Source: a virus
Length of the DNA: 63,702 nt
Direction: 5' to 3' (one strand)
Virus record (IMG/VR): IMGVR_UViG_3300046500_000126
Location: 1-63,702 of that record
The notes under the pieces were generated by a model that worked only from the letters and a program-made list of their open reading frames with translations, was not told the origin of the DNA and did not search any database. Positions 46,893 to 55,399 of this stretch are shown one piece after another (position 1 is the first letter of the stretch; each line of letters opens with the position of its first letter). The position numbers were made by a program, and so were the translations under genes.

Positions 46893-49240
46893 TTGCTGGC
46901 ACCCGCAGGCTTGGCCGGCTGGCGCGCCGCGACCATGGCCGCAACCCGCTTCTGGAACGCCGAGGCGAGATCGTGATGCGCGCCAGCAAGCGCCCCCACC
47001 CGGTTCGTGTGGATCTTGTCCATCGCCTCGATATGCTTGGTTCGCGCATTGAGCACGTCCGTAGCCGTCGAGGCCGAGTCGTGATGGATGCCAGCCACCT
47101 CGCGCGCAGCCTTGGCGTGGATCAGCCCCACCTCAGCATCGCCCTTCTTGGCGTCGACCAAGAGCTTGCCGCGCTGCAATGCGTTGTCGTGCATCATATT
47201 GTTGGCGATCGCGATATCATATGCCGCCGTCGCCTGTTGCGTGCCGGCCTTGGCGTTCGATTCGTTGGCCTTGGCGTCGTTGAGGCTGATCTTGGACAGC
47301 AACTCAGCCATCGCCAATTCCTTCATCTGCTGCTGAGTCTGCTGCGCGGCCGGATCATTCTGCTTTTGCAGAATAACCCGCTTCATGCCCGACACGAGCT
47401 CCGATGGCAGCGGCGAGTATTCCAGCACCATAACGAGCACCTCCGGCGCCGCCATCAACTGCTCTTTGAACACCGGCAGGAAGGTCTGAATAATCGCCCA
47501 ATTGGCTTCCTTCTGGTTCGGCGACGTGGGCGCGTCAGCCACCGACACGTCGTATTCGCCCGCGGTGACATCCTTGGCCAGGCGCACCGCACCCGTATAC
47601 TGCTGCCCCACGATCCGGATAATCCGCCCGTCGCTCATCCGGGTTTGAATCACATTGAGCCGGATACGCCCCAATATCTTCCGATATCGCCGCAGCGCAT
47701 CGAACAGCGTCGCCAGCACCGTCATGCCGGCCTGCTTGCGCATCGCCTCGACCACGCCCGGATTCTGCACGTCCTGCTGTCCGAGCAGTTCGAAATTGAC
47801 GCCTGTCACCTGCGGAATGGCATTCACCGCGTATTGCAGCAACTGCACATAGGCCCCGGCATCACCTTGACCGGGTTTAGGCATGACCTTGGGATTTTGG
47901 CCGCTCAAAGCACCGGTCTTGAGCCATGTGATCATATCGGCCAGGGCGTAGCTCTCCTCCGCCTCGATCTCGTCGTCGAACGCATCCCGCTCCGCCAGGA
48001 TACCGCCCTTGGCCGTCGAGTTCATGATATGCATTACCTGCGACATGAACTTGTTGGCCCACATCTGCGGATCGCGCACGACGCGGGTCAGCCCGTACCA
48101 GAACCTCTTTTTGGCATCCCACTCGCCGGTCATCACGCCCCAGCTAAACTGCTCCCCGCACGGCGCCGGGCCGCATCCCAATTCCTCATTGCCGAGAAAC
48201 GCCTGCTTGAACACCCGCTTGGACATCCGCACGCCGTCCAGCTTGGGCATACCCTGCAGCCGCCGCAGCCGATCCAAGAGCTTGTATTCTTTGGGCGACA
48301 TCTCGACCATTTCCTGCGACGCCTCATCGGCAACGAGATAATACGGCTCCCGCTCCCACCATTGCGTGCAGACGATCGTCACCTCGTTGGTATCGTCCCA
48401 ATCGAGATATGAATTCTTGCCGTCGCGGATCCGCTTCTCCTCGATCGATCGCGGCCCGGTATCGTAATAAATCCCGGCATCCGCCCACGACGCATCCAGT
48501 TGCCGCCGATCCTTGCCGGGAAACATCTGCATCGCGTCCGATAGCGGCATGCGGCGAACCCGGTGCATCCGGCGCGCATCGACGAGGTTTTTCTTCTTCG
48601 CCGTCCGGTCCCAGAAGAATTCCCGGCAATCGAACATTTCCTCGAGATATTTGCCCTTGGCACCGAATTCATACGTGAACCGGGATTCCGTGACGCCAAT
48701 ACCCGTCACCGCGCACTGCTGGAACGCCTCGCTCTGCTCATCCTCAGCGTCGCACTTGTTCCCCATCCACTTCGACGCGCCAGTGAGGATTTCCGCCACC
48801 TGCGTATCGCTGTTTTCCTCCGGCAGAAACACAATCTCATGCCGGCCGTTGATTTCCATGCCCGCGATGGCCTTGATGATCGTCAGAACCCGATTGAATA
48901 CGACATGAGGCCGGTTGGCCTCGTCGAGAATGGCCTTATCCGCATCGGACAGTTGCTCGCCGGCGATAAACCCGAGATCGTCCGTGGCCTGAGAGCGCCA
49001 GGTCGCGCTCGCCTCTTGGTCCGAATACCACCAGCGTTGCAGGATGATGAAACGGTCCCGCTTCCCGAGCTTGCTGACCGGGCGCATCTGGATATCGTCA
49101 GGACCGATGCCGACCGTATCACTTTCGCTGTTGAAATCGTTGTCAGCGTCCGACTTGCCCTCTTTTGTAAAATACGAGTCCGTCTGATCGGTAATGTCCG
49201 AATACTCGACATCTTCAAGAGTTTCTGGATTCCGTGCCAT
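46889..49240 (-). CDS. Portal protein, P22-like
   Basis: 783 residues. ATWRSQATDDLGFIAGEQLS and RPHVVFNRVLTIIKAIAGME near the N terminus, FQQCAVTGIGVTESRFTYEF and MFDCREFFWDRTAKKKNLVD in the centre match P22-like portals. A long Ala/Gln-rich helical barrel region makes the C terminus (AQQTQQQMKELAMAELLSKI). It forms the dodecameric DNA channel. Acidic N terminus with many Asp. The HNH gene before it overlaps its start. Confidence 0.9.
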   Translation of the reverse strand: MARNPETLEDVEYSDITDQTDSYFTKEGKSDADNDFNSESDTVGIGPDDIQMRPVSKLGKRDRFIILQRWWYSDQEASATWRSQATDDLGFIAGEQLSDADKAILDEANRPHVVFNRVLTIIKAIAGMEINGRHEIVFLPEENSDTQVAEILTGASKWMGNKCDAEDEQSEAFQQCAVTGIGVTESRFTYEFGAKGKYLEEMFDCREFFWDRTAKKKNLVDARRMHRVRRMPLSDAMQMFPGKDRRQLDASWADAGIYYDTGPRSIEEKRIRDGKNSYLDWDDTNEVTIVCTQWWEREPYYLVADEASQEMVEMSPKEYKLLDRLRRLQGMPKLDGVRMSKRVFKQAFLGNEELGCGPAPCGEQFSWGVMTGEWDAKKRFWYGLTRVVRDPQMWANKFMSQVMHIMNSTAKGGILAERDAFDDEIEAEESYALADMITWLKTGALSGQNPKVMPKPGQGDAGAYVQLLQYAVNAIPQVTGVNFELLGQQDVQNPGVVEAMRKQAGMTVLATLFDALRRYRKILGRIRLNVIQTRMSDGRIIRIVGQQYTGAVRLAKDVTAGEYDVSVADAPTSPNQKEANWAIIQTFLPVFKEQLMAAPEVLVMVLEYSPLPSELVSGMKRVILQKQNDPAAQQTQQQMKELAMAELLSKISLNDAKANESNAKAGTQQATAAYDIAIANNMMHDNALQRGKLLVDAKKGDAEVGLIHAKAAREVAGIHHDSASTATDVLNARTKHIEAMDKIHTNRVGALAGAHHDLASAFQKRVAAMVAARQPAKPAGASK

Positions 49241-49806
49241 TAGAGAAGCAGCCCCCGCGAGCGGTTGAATTCGATTGGATGCTGAGAACGCTTCCGGATG
49301 TTACACGGTTTGCACAGACCTTGGAAATTACTCGCCTCAGTGCGCCCGCCAAGCGCCAAAGGCAGGATATGGTCCATTTCCAGCTTGGCCTTGGCCCCGC
49401 ACGCCGCGCAGCGCCCGCGCTGCCTGTCTATAATTGCGCGTATTTCGGCCCCCGTGACCTTCCCGCCGACTGAGGCGAGGAGTGCCCGCCTATTCAGATT
49501 ATAGGTTCGGTCCGCGTCCGGATTTTCCCGGCGCCAGCGCTGTTTGCGCAGCTTAATGGCATCTGGATTATCTTCGCGATACTGCTTTTGCCATTCCAGA
49601 ACAGCCGGGCGATGCTTCCGATATGACTTCTTGCACGCGGCGCGATGCTTTGGCAGATCGGCGCGACGCTTCTCAGCATTACAATCAACGCAACTGCCGC
49701 TGCAGGTAAAGCGTTCGGATAGATGCCCGTTAACACAAGGCTGCCCAGAGAAATATCTGAGCAGCCCAGCATCAGCGGCGGCTTTCCTAACGCCCGGGAG
49801 CGGCAT
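49240..49806 (-). CDS. HNH homing endonuclease upstream of portal
   Basis: An N-terminal zinc module (FSGQPCVNGHLSERF ... CVDCNAEKRR), a basic middle and an HNH core: RGRCAACGAKAKLEMDHILP then NFQGLCKPCNIRKRSQHP. Typical freestanding mobile endonuclease. Its stop TAATGG overlaps the portal start, which places it exactly at the 5' end of a conserved gene. Confidence 0.8.
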   Translation of the reverse strand: MPLPGVRKAAADAGLLRYFSGQPCVNGHLSERFTCSGSCVDCNAEKRRADLPKHRAACKKSYRKHRPAVLEWQKQYREDNPDAIKLRKQRWRRENPDADRTYNLNRRALLASVGGKVTGAEIRAIIDRQRGRCAACGAKAKLEMDHILPLALGGRTEASNFQGLCKPCNIRKRSQHPIEFNRSRGLLL

Positions 49807-49814
49807 CTATTCCC

Positions 49815-50318
49815 TCACTTCTTGGATTTGCCAGCCTTGACCGGTGCGGCATCCGTTTTGAGAGCGCGCAGCCGCGTTTCGAAATCCTGCATGATGTGAA
49901 TGATGGAGACCTTTGGCGCGTCGTATTCGCCGAGCACCACGTCTTGGAGTGCCTTGAACTGCGCCTCGAGATCGCCGATGCGCTCATGCAGCGAGGAGAC
50001 CGTGCCGTGGATGCCGGGGAGCGCCGTCGGCGCCACCCGCTCCCAACAATGGAACTCCTGACCGGGCCCAACCTCCTCGACTAGCGATTCGTCTACCTGG
50101 TCGCCTGCGTCGATGATCACCGTCAGGATCAGCTTGCCGCCCTGCTCGCCCATTACGAGGGCCGGGAAGCGCGTCCGGCCGCCGCGGCCATGTCCTGGCC
50201 TCATGGTGTAGATCACCGTCTCACCGACGCCCGGAAGGGGCTGGCGGGGCGGGATTGGCTGGATATGGTCGGAGGCTTCGCGGTTAATCGAGGAAAGCAA
50301 ATGGCCCAAAGGATGCAC
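49815..50318 (-). CDS. Hypothetical protein (167 aa)
   Basis: A beta domain (VGETVIYTMRPGHGRGGRTR; ALVMGEQGGKLILTVIIDAG) followed by a helical coiled coil (TVSSLHERIGDLEAQFKALQ) and a Lys tail. Upstream of portal, so perhaps a head-assembly or terminase partner. Not recognised. Confidence 0.6.
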   Translation of the reverse strand: MHPLGHLLSSINREASDHIQPIPPRQPLPGVGETVIYTMRPGHGRGGRTRFPALVMGEQGGKLILTVIIDAGDQVDESLVEEVGPGQEFHCWERVAPTALPGIHGTVSSLHERIGDLEAQFKALQDVVLGEYDAPKVSIIHIMQDFETRLRALKTDAAPVKAGKSKK

Positions 50319-50371
50319 TCCAGTTTGATGCGATTTGGAACCTATACCGCGATCAGGGCCGAGTTGCTAGC

Positions 50372-50563
50372 CTAGGACACTCGGTTCAAGCAAACCTCGG
50401 ATTCCGAGAACCGCCCGTATTTGTGCCAGATGGTATCCAGCCGCCATACGCCGAGCGTCGCGCTGCCATCCTCGACCACGTACCCGAAATAATAATCGCC
50501 GAGTTTCAGGTGGGCGATCTGCGGCGCCGCACGGTCGATCGTGATCTTGCCAATCCGCGTCAT
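50372..50563 (-). CDS. Small hypothetical protein (63 aa)
   Basis: GAGGTGAAGGA precedes ATG 50563. Beta-rich (RIGKITIDRAAPQIAHLKL; YYFGYVVEDGSATLGVWRL). A longer in-frame start was rejected because it covers the neighbour. Confidence 0.6.
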   Translation of the reverse strand: MTRIGKITIDRAAPQIAHLKLGDYYFGYVVEDGSATLGVWRLDTIWHKYGRFSESEVCLNRVS

Positions 50564-50700
50564 TCCTTCACCTCGCGCCAATGCGGCCAATCCTCGCCGC
50601 GGCAATTGCCCTTCCATGGACACGTCGCACACTGACAACCCTCGCGCCATTCCCAGCGAAAGCCGGGGCGTTTCTTCGGAGGATTGTCGGGGCTAATCAT
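50560..50700 (-). CDS. Small Cys-rich protein (46 aa)
   Basis: KRPGFRWEWREG then CQCATCPWKGNCRG: CxCxxC...C, probably a zinc or disulfide knuckle. Overlaps both neighbours by four bases (ATGA). Confidence 0.55.
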   Translation of the reverse strand: MISPDNPPKKRPGFRWEWREGCQCATCPWKGNCRGEDWPHWREVKE

Positions 50701-51284
50701 TCGGCAGGATCATAATCGATATACGTGGCAGGCCGCCCCGCCTCATCCAACTCTTTGAACAGCATTGCCACCGCGTTCAGCGGGTTGCGGTCATCCTGCG
50801 GATTCGTGATCAGTGCGGCCAGGCGGGCATGACAATACGGAGCGGCCTTATAGGCGACGTCGACCGCGAGCAGGATATATTCGCGCACCCGCGTCTCTGC
50901 GAATGTAATGGCCTGCTCAAACGGCTCCCGCTCCTTTTGATCCTTGCAGGCAGCCAACAATTTCATGTTTTCCTTGACGGTCTCGGCCCATTGGATACCG
51001 GTTTCCTCAAGGTATCGCATGGCATCCAGCATCACCTCACGGGGCATCCGCATGCGCCTGCCAACGGCGAGGAAATACATTTCCAGTTCTTGCTCCTTTT
51101 TGAGTGGATCTTGGCGCTTATTCAGGATTACACCCAAGGCAGGGTCGAACTTGGATTTGTTCCCAGACCCAGGCGGCCGACCTCCGCGCTTAATAGTCCC
51201 TGCGACACGGGGTATTTTATCCTTTTGGATGCGGCCAGGCTTGGCACCGCCGCGCCGCTCGCCCTTTTTCGAACCACCCGGCAT
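50697..51284 (-). CDS. Possible terminase small subunit (195 aa)
   Basis: A basic N terminus with GGRPPGSGNKSKFD, similar to the Gly/Arg/Pro-rich starts of small-terminase and DUF5681-type packaging proteins. Long helices follow (REVMLDAMRYLEETGIQWAE; VREYILLAVDVAYKAAPYCH). It lies upstream of the portal, where TerS often sits, while TerL is 30 kb away. The assignment is tentative. Confidence 0.45.
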   Translation of the reverse strand: MPGGSKKGERRGGAKPGRIQKDKIPRVAGTIKRGGRPPGSGNKSKFDPALGVILNKRQDPLKKEQELEMYFLAVGRRMRMPREVMLDAMRYLEETGIQWAETVKENMKLLAACKDQKEREPFEQAITFAETRVREYILLAVDVAYKAAPYCHARLAALITNPQDDRNPLNAVAMLFKELDEAGRPATYIDYDPAE

Positions 51285-51472
51285 CAGTACATCCGCCTCG
51301 CACGCAGTTTTTCCCGAATCTCATCGCGCTTGCGCGCCTCTGCCATCATCGCATCAGCCATCGCGTAGGCCGCTGAGGCCGCACCATTCGCGTCATGGAT
51401 ACCGCGTTGGGCGATAATTGCCGGCAGCGCGTGAGCCGCAAATAACGCTTCCATCATTGTATCTTTTTCCAT
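51284..51472 (-). CDS. Small helical protein (62 aa)
   Basis: GGAGGATGAG precedes ATG 51472. Ala/Met-rich helix (NGAASAAYAMADAMMAEARK). Overlaps the next start by one base. Unknown. Confidence 0.55.
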   Translation of the reverse strand: MEKDTMMEALFAAHALPAIIAQRGIHDANGAASAAYAMADAMMAEARKRDEIREKLRARRMY

Positions 51473-51473
51473 C

Positions 51474-51578
51474 TCATCCTCCAAAATACCGCTGCGCCAG
51501 CGACATCAGAATAAACCCGATCACTAGCGCCAGCCCGCCGCGCACCCATGGCCAGTCGCGGCGCTCGCGGGGCGTCAT
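51474..51578 (-). CDS. Membrane microprotein (34 aa)
   Basis: Basic start (MTPRERRDWPWVRG) and one membrane helix (GLALVIGFILMSLA). Its last codons carry the ribosome site of the next gene (GGAGGATGA). Confidence 0.5.
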   Translation of the reverse strand: MTPRERRDWPWVRGGLALVIGFILMSLAQRYFGG

Positions 51579-51838
51579 TCCATCATCATCGCGTTGCAAC
51601 CCTCGCCGTCGCACCACATCCGCATGTGATTTTTACGGCCGGCTAATCGACCATGCAGATACCCACCAGCGCACATTGGGCATTTGGCTTTGGCCGAGGC
51701 AATACCCTTATCCAGCATCACCTTTTTCAGCTTTACCCCAGCCGCCAAGACGCGGCCCATATGAGCCATGAAATCCGAGTGCTCCGCAGACGCCCCAGAT
51801 GCCGTCATCTCCTGCCGCGCTCGCTCTATCGGCTTCAT
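51575..51838 (-). CDS. Small zinc-ribbon protein (87 aa)
   Basis: Helical N-terminal half (ERARQEMTASGAS). The C-terminal half has CPMCAGGYLHGRLAG and RMWCDGEGC, a CxxC...CxxxxC zinc ribbon. ATG 51838 overlaps the neighbour by four bases. Confidence 0.6.
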   Translation of the reverse strand: MKPIERARQEMTASGASAEHSDFMAHMGRVLAAGVKLKKVMLDKGIASAKAKCPMCAGGYLHGRLAGRKNHMRMWCDGEGCNAMMME

Positions 51839-52026
51839 TGCATCCGCTCCAGCATGAACTCCGCAATCTCGCGGGAATAGATAATGATCATGATGCAGGC
51901 CGTCATCCACGACGCCAGCACCAGGCAAAAGGCAGTCTTGAACATTTCGAGTCCCCTTTGAGTCGGAACCCCGAAAGTATAATCCCGCCAAGAGGATATG
52001 TATCCGTAGTAGTCCTGTGGTGCCAT
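51835..52026 (-). CDS. Small single-pass membrane protein (63 aa)
   Basis: A Tyr/Trp-rich N terminus (APQDYYGYISSWRDYTFG), then one membrane helix (TAFCLVLASWMTACIMIII) and a charged end. ATG 52026 has GGGG 8 bases upstream. An alternative start at 51945, with GGGGACTCGAA, would give a 36-residue version. Confidence 0.5.
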   Translation of the reverse strand: MAPQDYYGYISSWRDYTFGVPTQRGLEMFKTAFCLVLASWMTACIMIIIYSREIAEFMLERMQ

Positions 52027-52040
52027 GGGAGCAGCCCCGC

Positions 52041-52382
52041 TCAATCCGGATGGTCGGTAGGGTCAAGGCGATCCGTAGTGTAGACCTTCTCCGGCTCGAT
52101 CCGCGTCATGATCACACCCTTGCCGTGCAGCGCTGCATCCGTCAGGGCATCCATAACCGCTTCGGGGGTATCCTTCTTGAACCAAGATAGCGATACCTCG
52201 ACCGTCCCCGGCAATTGGCCCGGTGCAGGCGGGCTGCAGTTATAGCCGCAACCTAGCGCTATCCGGTGCGTATTCGATCCGTCCGCTATCGCGCGGAGTA
52301 TCTGTGTATCATCCAGCGTTTCAGCCTCGATTGTCAGCGAGGGCGGATCACCGGGATTCCATCGGCCTAGACGAACTCGCAT
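52041..52382 (-). CDS. Hypothetical protein (113 aa)
   Basis: Beta-type protein (PSLTIEAETLDDTQILRAI; GTVEVSLSWFKKD) with helical PEAVMDALTDAALHGKGV. No family recognised. Confidence 0.6.
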   Translation of the reverse strand: MRVRLGRWNPGDPPSLTIEAETLDDTQILRAIADGSNTHRIALGCGYNCSPPAPGQLPGTVEVSLSWFKKDTPEAVMDALTDAALHGKGVIMTRIEPEKVYTTDRLDPTDHPD

Positions 52383-52474
52383 TAGGTTTTCTCCGGTATG
52401 GGTTTACGGCCGCTGACATCAATCGGCTTGTACGGCGGACGGTTGGCGATCGGCTTGGCATCGGGGGCTATCAT
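52382..52474 (-). CDS. Micropeptide related to the gene at 54665 (30 aa)
   Basis: MIAPDAKPIANRPPYKPIDV resembles the first 20 residues of the protein at 54665-54829 (MIDPKAEPIDHKPPYKRIDF), but it stops before the zinc-finger part. It overlaps both neighbours, as real genes here do. Either a short paralogue or a truncated copy. Confidence 0.5.
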   Translation of the reverse strand: MIAPDAKPIANRPPYKPIDVSGRKPIPEKT

Positions 52475-52707
52475 CGCGGCCCCACTGGAACAGAGATATC
52501 GCCCTCAAACAGCGGACAGATATATCCGGATCGGCTATCGCCACATGTCATCGCCCCCACCGCCTTACGGCATGATGCCTCTGGACCAAGCGCGCCCGCC
52601 GCCCGCTCGCATTGCTGTTCCGTCATCGGCCCAACCCGACCCAGGTGCGCAAATGGCGAGCCGATCGCAGCGGAACCAAAGAACAGCCAGAATACCGCTC
52701 CCTCCAT
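52471..52707 (-). CDS. Small Cys-containing, possibly exported protein (78 aa)
   Basis: A hydrophobic start (MEGAVFWLFFGSAAIGSPFA) that could act as signal or anchor, then TEQQCERAAGALGPEASC and TCGDSRSGYICP with four Cys suited to disulfides. Periplasmic location is plausible. Confidence 0.5.
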   Translation of the reverse strand: MEGAVFWLFFGSAAIGSPFAHLGRVGPMTEQQCERAAGALGPEASCRKAVGAMTCGDSRSGYICPLFEGDISVPVGPR

Positions 52708-52710
52708 GGT

Positions 52711-52923
52711 TCAATACCTCTTGAGAATGGTCGCCGGCGGGTTGATCACGTACCTTCCGAACTGATCCACACCGAGTCCGAATTCCACATAGAAACCGTC
52801 TCGCCGCGCTTCCTCAGCAACTGCGCAGACGACCAGCATGGCATTCGACAGCGCCTGCTTGTGGCGCGCGGCCTTATCGGCTTCCGATTCCAGTTTAACC
52901 ACCGTCGACCCGAGTTCCGTCAT
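52711..52923 (-). CDS. Small helical protein (70 aa)
   Basis: ATGA overlap start at 52923. Helical (KLESEADKAARHKQALSNAM) with a beta end (VDQFGRYVINPPATILKRY). Unknown. Confidence 0.55.
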   Translation of the reverse strand: MTELGSTVVKLESEADKAARHKQALSNAMLVVCAVAEEARRDGFYVEFGLGVDQFGRYVINPPATILKRY

Positions 52924-53255
52924 GACGCCCTCGCTTCCTGCCGTAGCCGCCGCGCGATGCGGTTCCGCTCCTGCTTCTTGGCCCGCGTTACCGGGTTCCG
53001 CCAATATTGGACGGTCCAAGGCGACACCCCGAGCACACGGGCCACAATGACCGATCCGATATTGTGTTCAGCGGTCATTCTCGAAAATTCCGCTCTGATC
53101 TCAATGGCTAACGGCGAACGCTCGTATTGCGTCCGCACCTCGTCGATTGATATCCCGCGATCCAGGCACAGCCCGCTCAGAAGCCTGCGAGCATCGACCG
53201 CGCGCTGGAATACCTTGGGCGGCTGCATTGCATTCTTTTGCCGAGCACTCCTCAC
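52920..53255 (-). CDS. Helix-turn-helix protein (111 aa)
   Basis: IGSVIVARVLGVSPWTVQYW (about 67-86) looks like a helix-turn-helix, followed by a basic helix (RAKKQERNRIARRLRQEARA). GTG 53255 overlaps the preceding stop; ATG 53228 is the alternative start. A DNA-binding regulator is likely. Confidence 0.6.
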   Translation of the reverse strand: MRSARQKNAMQPPKVFQRAVDARRLLSGLCLDRGISIDEVRTQYERSPLAIEIRAEFSRMTAEHNIGSVIVARVLGVSPWTVQYWRNPVTRAKKQERNRIARRLRQEARAS

Positions 53256-53491
53256 TGCGGCTTATCCGGTTGATCCTGCTTGGGTTCCGCCGCCGCCTTG
53301 GACCGCTGCTCCTGCAATTGCGCCTCGAGCTTGTTGAGCAATGGAGCCACCTCGCGATATGGCCGCTCACCGAGCGCTTGGGCCATAACCGATAGTTCCT
53401 GCGGCGTTACCGTGAACGTCAGGGGCTTAGCCTCTTGAGATAGTGCACCCCCATTTACTAGGAGGGCGGATACCAGGATATATTTATGCAC
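53252..53491 (-). CDS. Small exported protein with signal peptide (79 aa)
   Basis: MHKYILVSALLVNGGALSQE reads as a signal peptide. The mature part is helical (PLLNKLEAQLQEQRSKAAAE) and charged. Periplasmic, role unknown. Confidence 0.55.
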   Translation of the reverse strand: MHKYILVSALLVNGGALSQEAKPLTFTVTPQELSVMAQALGERPYREVAPLLNKLEAQLQEQRSKAAAEPKQDQPDKPQ

Positions 53492-53533
53492 TATTTTATT
53501 CCCTTCGTTTATGTCGCACGTTCCGGACAGATT

Positions 53534-53869
53534 CTAAGATGCTTTCCTGCCGATAGCGACCACGTTACTAGGTTCTTCCTCCGGCTCCTCACCGCCATCA
53601 GGATCATCATCCTCGCCGATCAAATCCTGAACCGCTTGGCACAACAGGACGATGGATCCCCGCAGTTGATTCACTTCGCGCGTCACGTCCTGAAGTTTGA
53701 AAAAAACCGCGACCGGCCAAGCAAATACGGAAATGGTGGCCCATACCAAGAATAGCACCGCGAGCGCATCACCGAGCGAATAAGCCATCACCATCTCCGG
53801 CTGCCAGCTTTGTTGAGTTATGTCGGTCCAAGTTATCACCTTATCCATCGCTAATTTCCCATTTCTCAT
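53534..53869 (-). CDS. Membrane protein with acidic tail (111 aa)
   Basis: One long hydrophobic segment (DALAVLFLVWATISVFAWPVAVFF), then a helix (DVTREVNQLRGSIVLLCQAV) and an acidic tail (DDDPDGGEEPEEEP). GAGGGATGTCGC precedes ATG 53869; ATG 53848 is possible. Confidence 0.6.
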   Translation of the reverse strand: MRNGKLAMDKVITWTDITQQSWQPEMVMAYSLGDALAVLFLVWATISVFAWPVAVFFKLQDVTREVNQLRGSIVLLCQAVQDLIGEDDDPDGGEEPEEEPSNVVAIGRKAS

Positions 53870-54438
53870 GCGACATCCCTCAAACTGATGATTTGGGCGT
53901 GGAATTTCTGTTCTGGGCGGCGCTCGCCACGCAATTCCTCTTTGATCCGGTCAATCCTGGCTGGCTGCTGCAATTTGAGTATGCGCTCCAAAAGTTCAGG
54001 GATGCTTTCCTCCGGCACGATGATTTCGTTCGTCCTGATCAGCGGACCGGCAAAATGGGCCAGATCCTCAAGACGGGTTATCCGGTTCTCGATATATCGA
54101 GGCTCAGCGTCGATCGGCGACCAGACCGCAGATATATCGCCGGCTTGGTGTATCATCACGGTCTCACCGAGCATCCGCTGGACGTTCAGCACGATCCCGT
54201 CGACATAGGCGCGCTCGCGCATATCCAGCGCCCGCTCGTACTGATAGGGCAATTCTGCGGTGATTCCCTTGATGCCTACGCCATCGTGTTGAAACGCCAT
54301 TTGCAGAAGGCTTCCGCGAATATCCTGATAGGCGCTCAGCTTCCAGCCGCACCGCTGCAGCTTGAATGTGTCCGTCTCCCATCCCGCCCAATGCACGCGC
54401 AAAGGACGGGACAGGATTCTTGGTTCGTTAAAGGCCAT
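53866..54438 (-). CDS. Hypothetical protein (190 aa)
   Basis: N-terminal beta part with several Trp (LRVHWAGWETDTFKL), helical C-terminal half (ESIPELLERILKLQQPARID). No family recognised. In the replication-side operon. Confidence 0.6.
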   Translation of the reverse strand: MAFNEPRILSRPLRVHWAGWETDTFKLQRCGWKLSAYQDIRGSLLQMAFQHDGVGIKGITAELPYQYERALDMRERAYVDGIVLNVQRMLGETVMIHQAGDISAVWSPIDAEPRYIENRITRLEDLAHFAGPLIRTNEIIVPEESIPELLERILKLQQPARIDRIKEELRGERRPEQKFHAQIISLRDVA

Positions 54439-54629
54439 CAGGCCGCCGCGACGTCGCCGGCGCCGATATCGCGCATCAGCACCTCATGTTCCGCCCGGGC
54501 GTTCAGCAAGGCACGCTCCGCCATAGCAATCGTCCGCAGGCTAGCCTTGATTTTGAGTTTAGCCTGATTTCCCATTTCCTTCGCAAGTTCCTCTTGCGCC
54601 TCTTTCTCGATCGTCTTGACGTCAAACAT
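54438..54629 (-). CDS. Small coiled-coil protein (63 aa)
   Basis: ATG 54629 is 9 bases from AGGAG; ATG 54635 is too close to it. Helical and charged (TIEKEAQEELAKEMGNQAKL; ALLNARAEHEVLM). Confidence 0.55.
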   Translation of the reverse strand: MFDVKTIEKEAQEELAKEMGNQAKLKIKASLRTIAMAERALLNARAEHEVLMRDIGAGDVAAA

Positions 54630-54664
54630 ACCCATGCTCTCCTGTGTTGTGGCCTTGCGGCCGG

Positions 54665-54829
54665 TTAAAACGGTAGGGCCAAATCCGATGCGCAGCCCTG
54701 TTTATGGTTCAGCCAGTTGTCGGGATTCTCGACTCGGCAATATGGGCAGACCGACCGATGGCGGAGCGAGAAGTCGATTCGCTTATACGGCGGCTTATGG
54801 TCGATCGGCTCCGCTTTGGGATCAATCAT
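54665..54829 (-). CDS. Small zinc-finger-like protein (54 aa)
   Basis: N terminus MIDPKAEPIDHKPPYKRIDF, then VCPYCRVENPDNWLNHKQGC: CxxC...H...C, a probable zinc finger. Its N-terminal 20 residues recur in the micropeptide at 52382. TGATGA overlap with the upstream gene. Confidence 0.6.
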   Translation of the reverse strand: MIDPKAEPIDHKPPYKRIDFSLRHRSVCPYCRVENPDNWLNHKQGCASDLALPF

Positions 54830-55131
54830 CACTCGCTCCCGTAGGGCAAGCGCTGCGGCTCGCGAATCTGCTTATTGCTGCCGACCTTGCAAGGAAGTGT
54901 CACCCGACGAACGTCATCAATGCGACCGGCCACGGTAAACCCGACCTTGACCCCGCATGTCGGGCAATCGACGCGCAGCACGCCACATCCCGTCGACGGA
55001 TATGGCACATCGACGATGCACATTTGCTGGAACCCAGCATCAATCGCCATTCCGACCGGGAATTCAGGATTAGGCGGACATTGCGCCTTCCGTCCCGAAT
55101 CGATGAACGTGAACTCGAATTTCTCACGCAT
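54829..55131 (-). CDS. Zinc-ribbon-like protein (100 aa)
   Basis: Beta-rich with CGVLRVDCPTCGVKVGFTV (CxxC) and a further Cys (TLPCKVGS). Probably a small metal-binding protein. Overlaps the next gene by 8 bases. Confidence 0.55.
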   Translation of the reverse strand: MREKFEFTFIDSGRKAQCPPNPEFPVGMAIDAGFQQMCIVDVPYPSTGCGVLRVDCPTCGVKVGFTVAGRIDDVRRVTLPCKVGSNKQIREPQRLPYGSE

Positions 55132-55399
55132 CGCTAATCTCCCATTTCTCAGGAATCCGCAGCGGCCCGCGCGTGCCGGCGTCGAGATCGGGCAGGAACC
55201 CGTGATCTTCCTTGAACCAGACCAGCAACTGCACCAGGCGCGCGATATTCTCAGGAACGATGCGCTCGCCCGTCTCCCAACGTTTGACGGTGACCCAGAT
55301 ATTTTTGGGATCGCCCGTAAACCCGAGCATCATGCGGCCAAAGTCTTTCCGGCCGAGGCCGAACGAGTGGCGCGCGTCGTTTAATTCTTTGGCGTTCAT
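55124..55399 (-). CDS. XRE-like helix-turn-helix protein (91 aa)
   Basis: ELNDARHSFGLGRKDFGRML-like N terminus (one Met differs), then VTVKRWETGERIVPENIARL, the shape of a helix-turn-helix with recognition helix and the WE.G...P pattern of XRE regulators. It may regulate the left arm. Confidence 0.65.
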   Translation of the reverse strand: MNAKELNDARHSFGLGRKDFGRMMLGFTGDPKNIWVTVKRWETGERIVPENIARLVQLLVWFKEDHGFLPDLDAGTRGPLRIPEKWEISDA

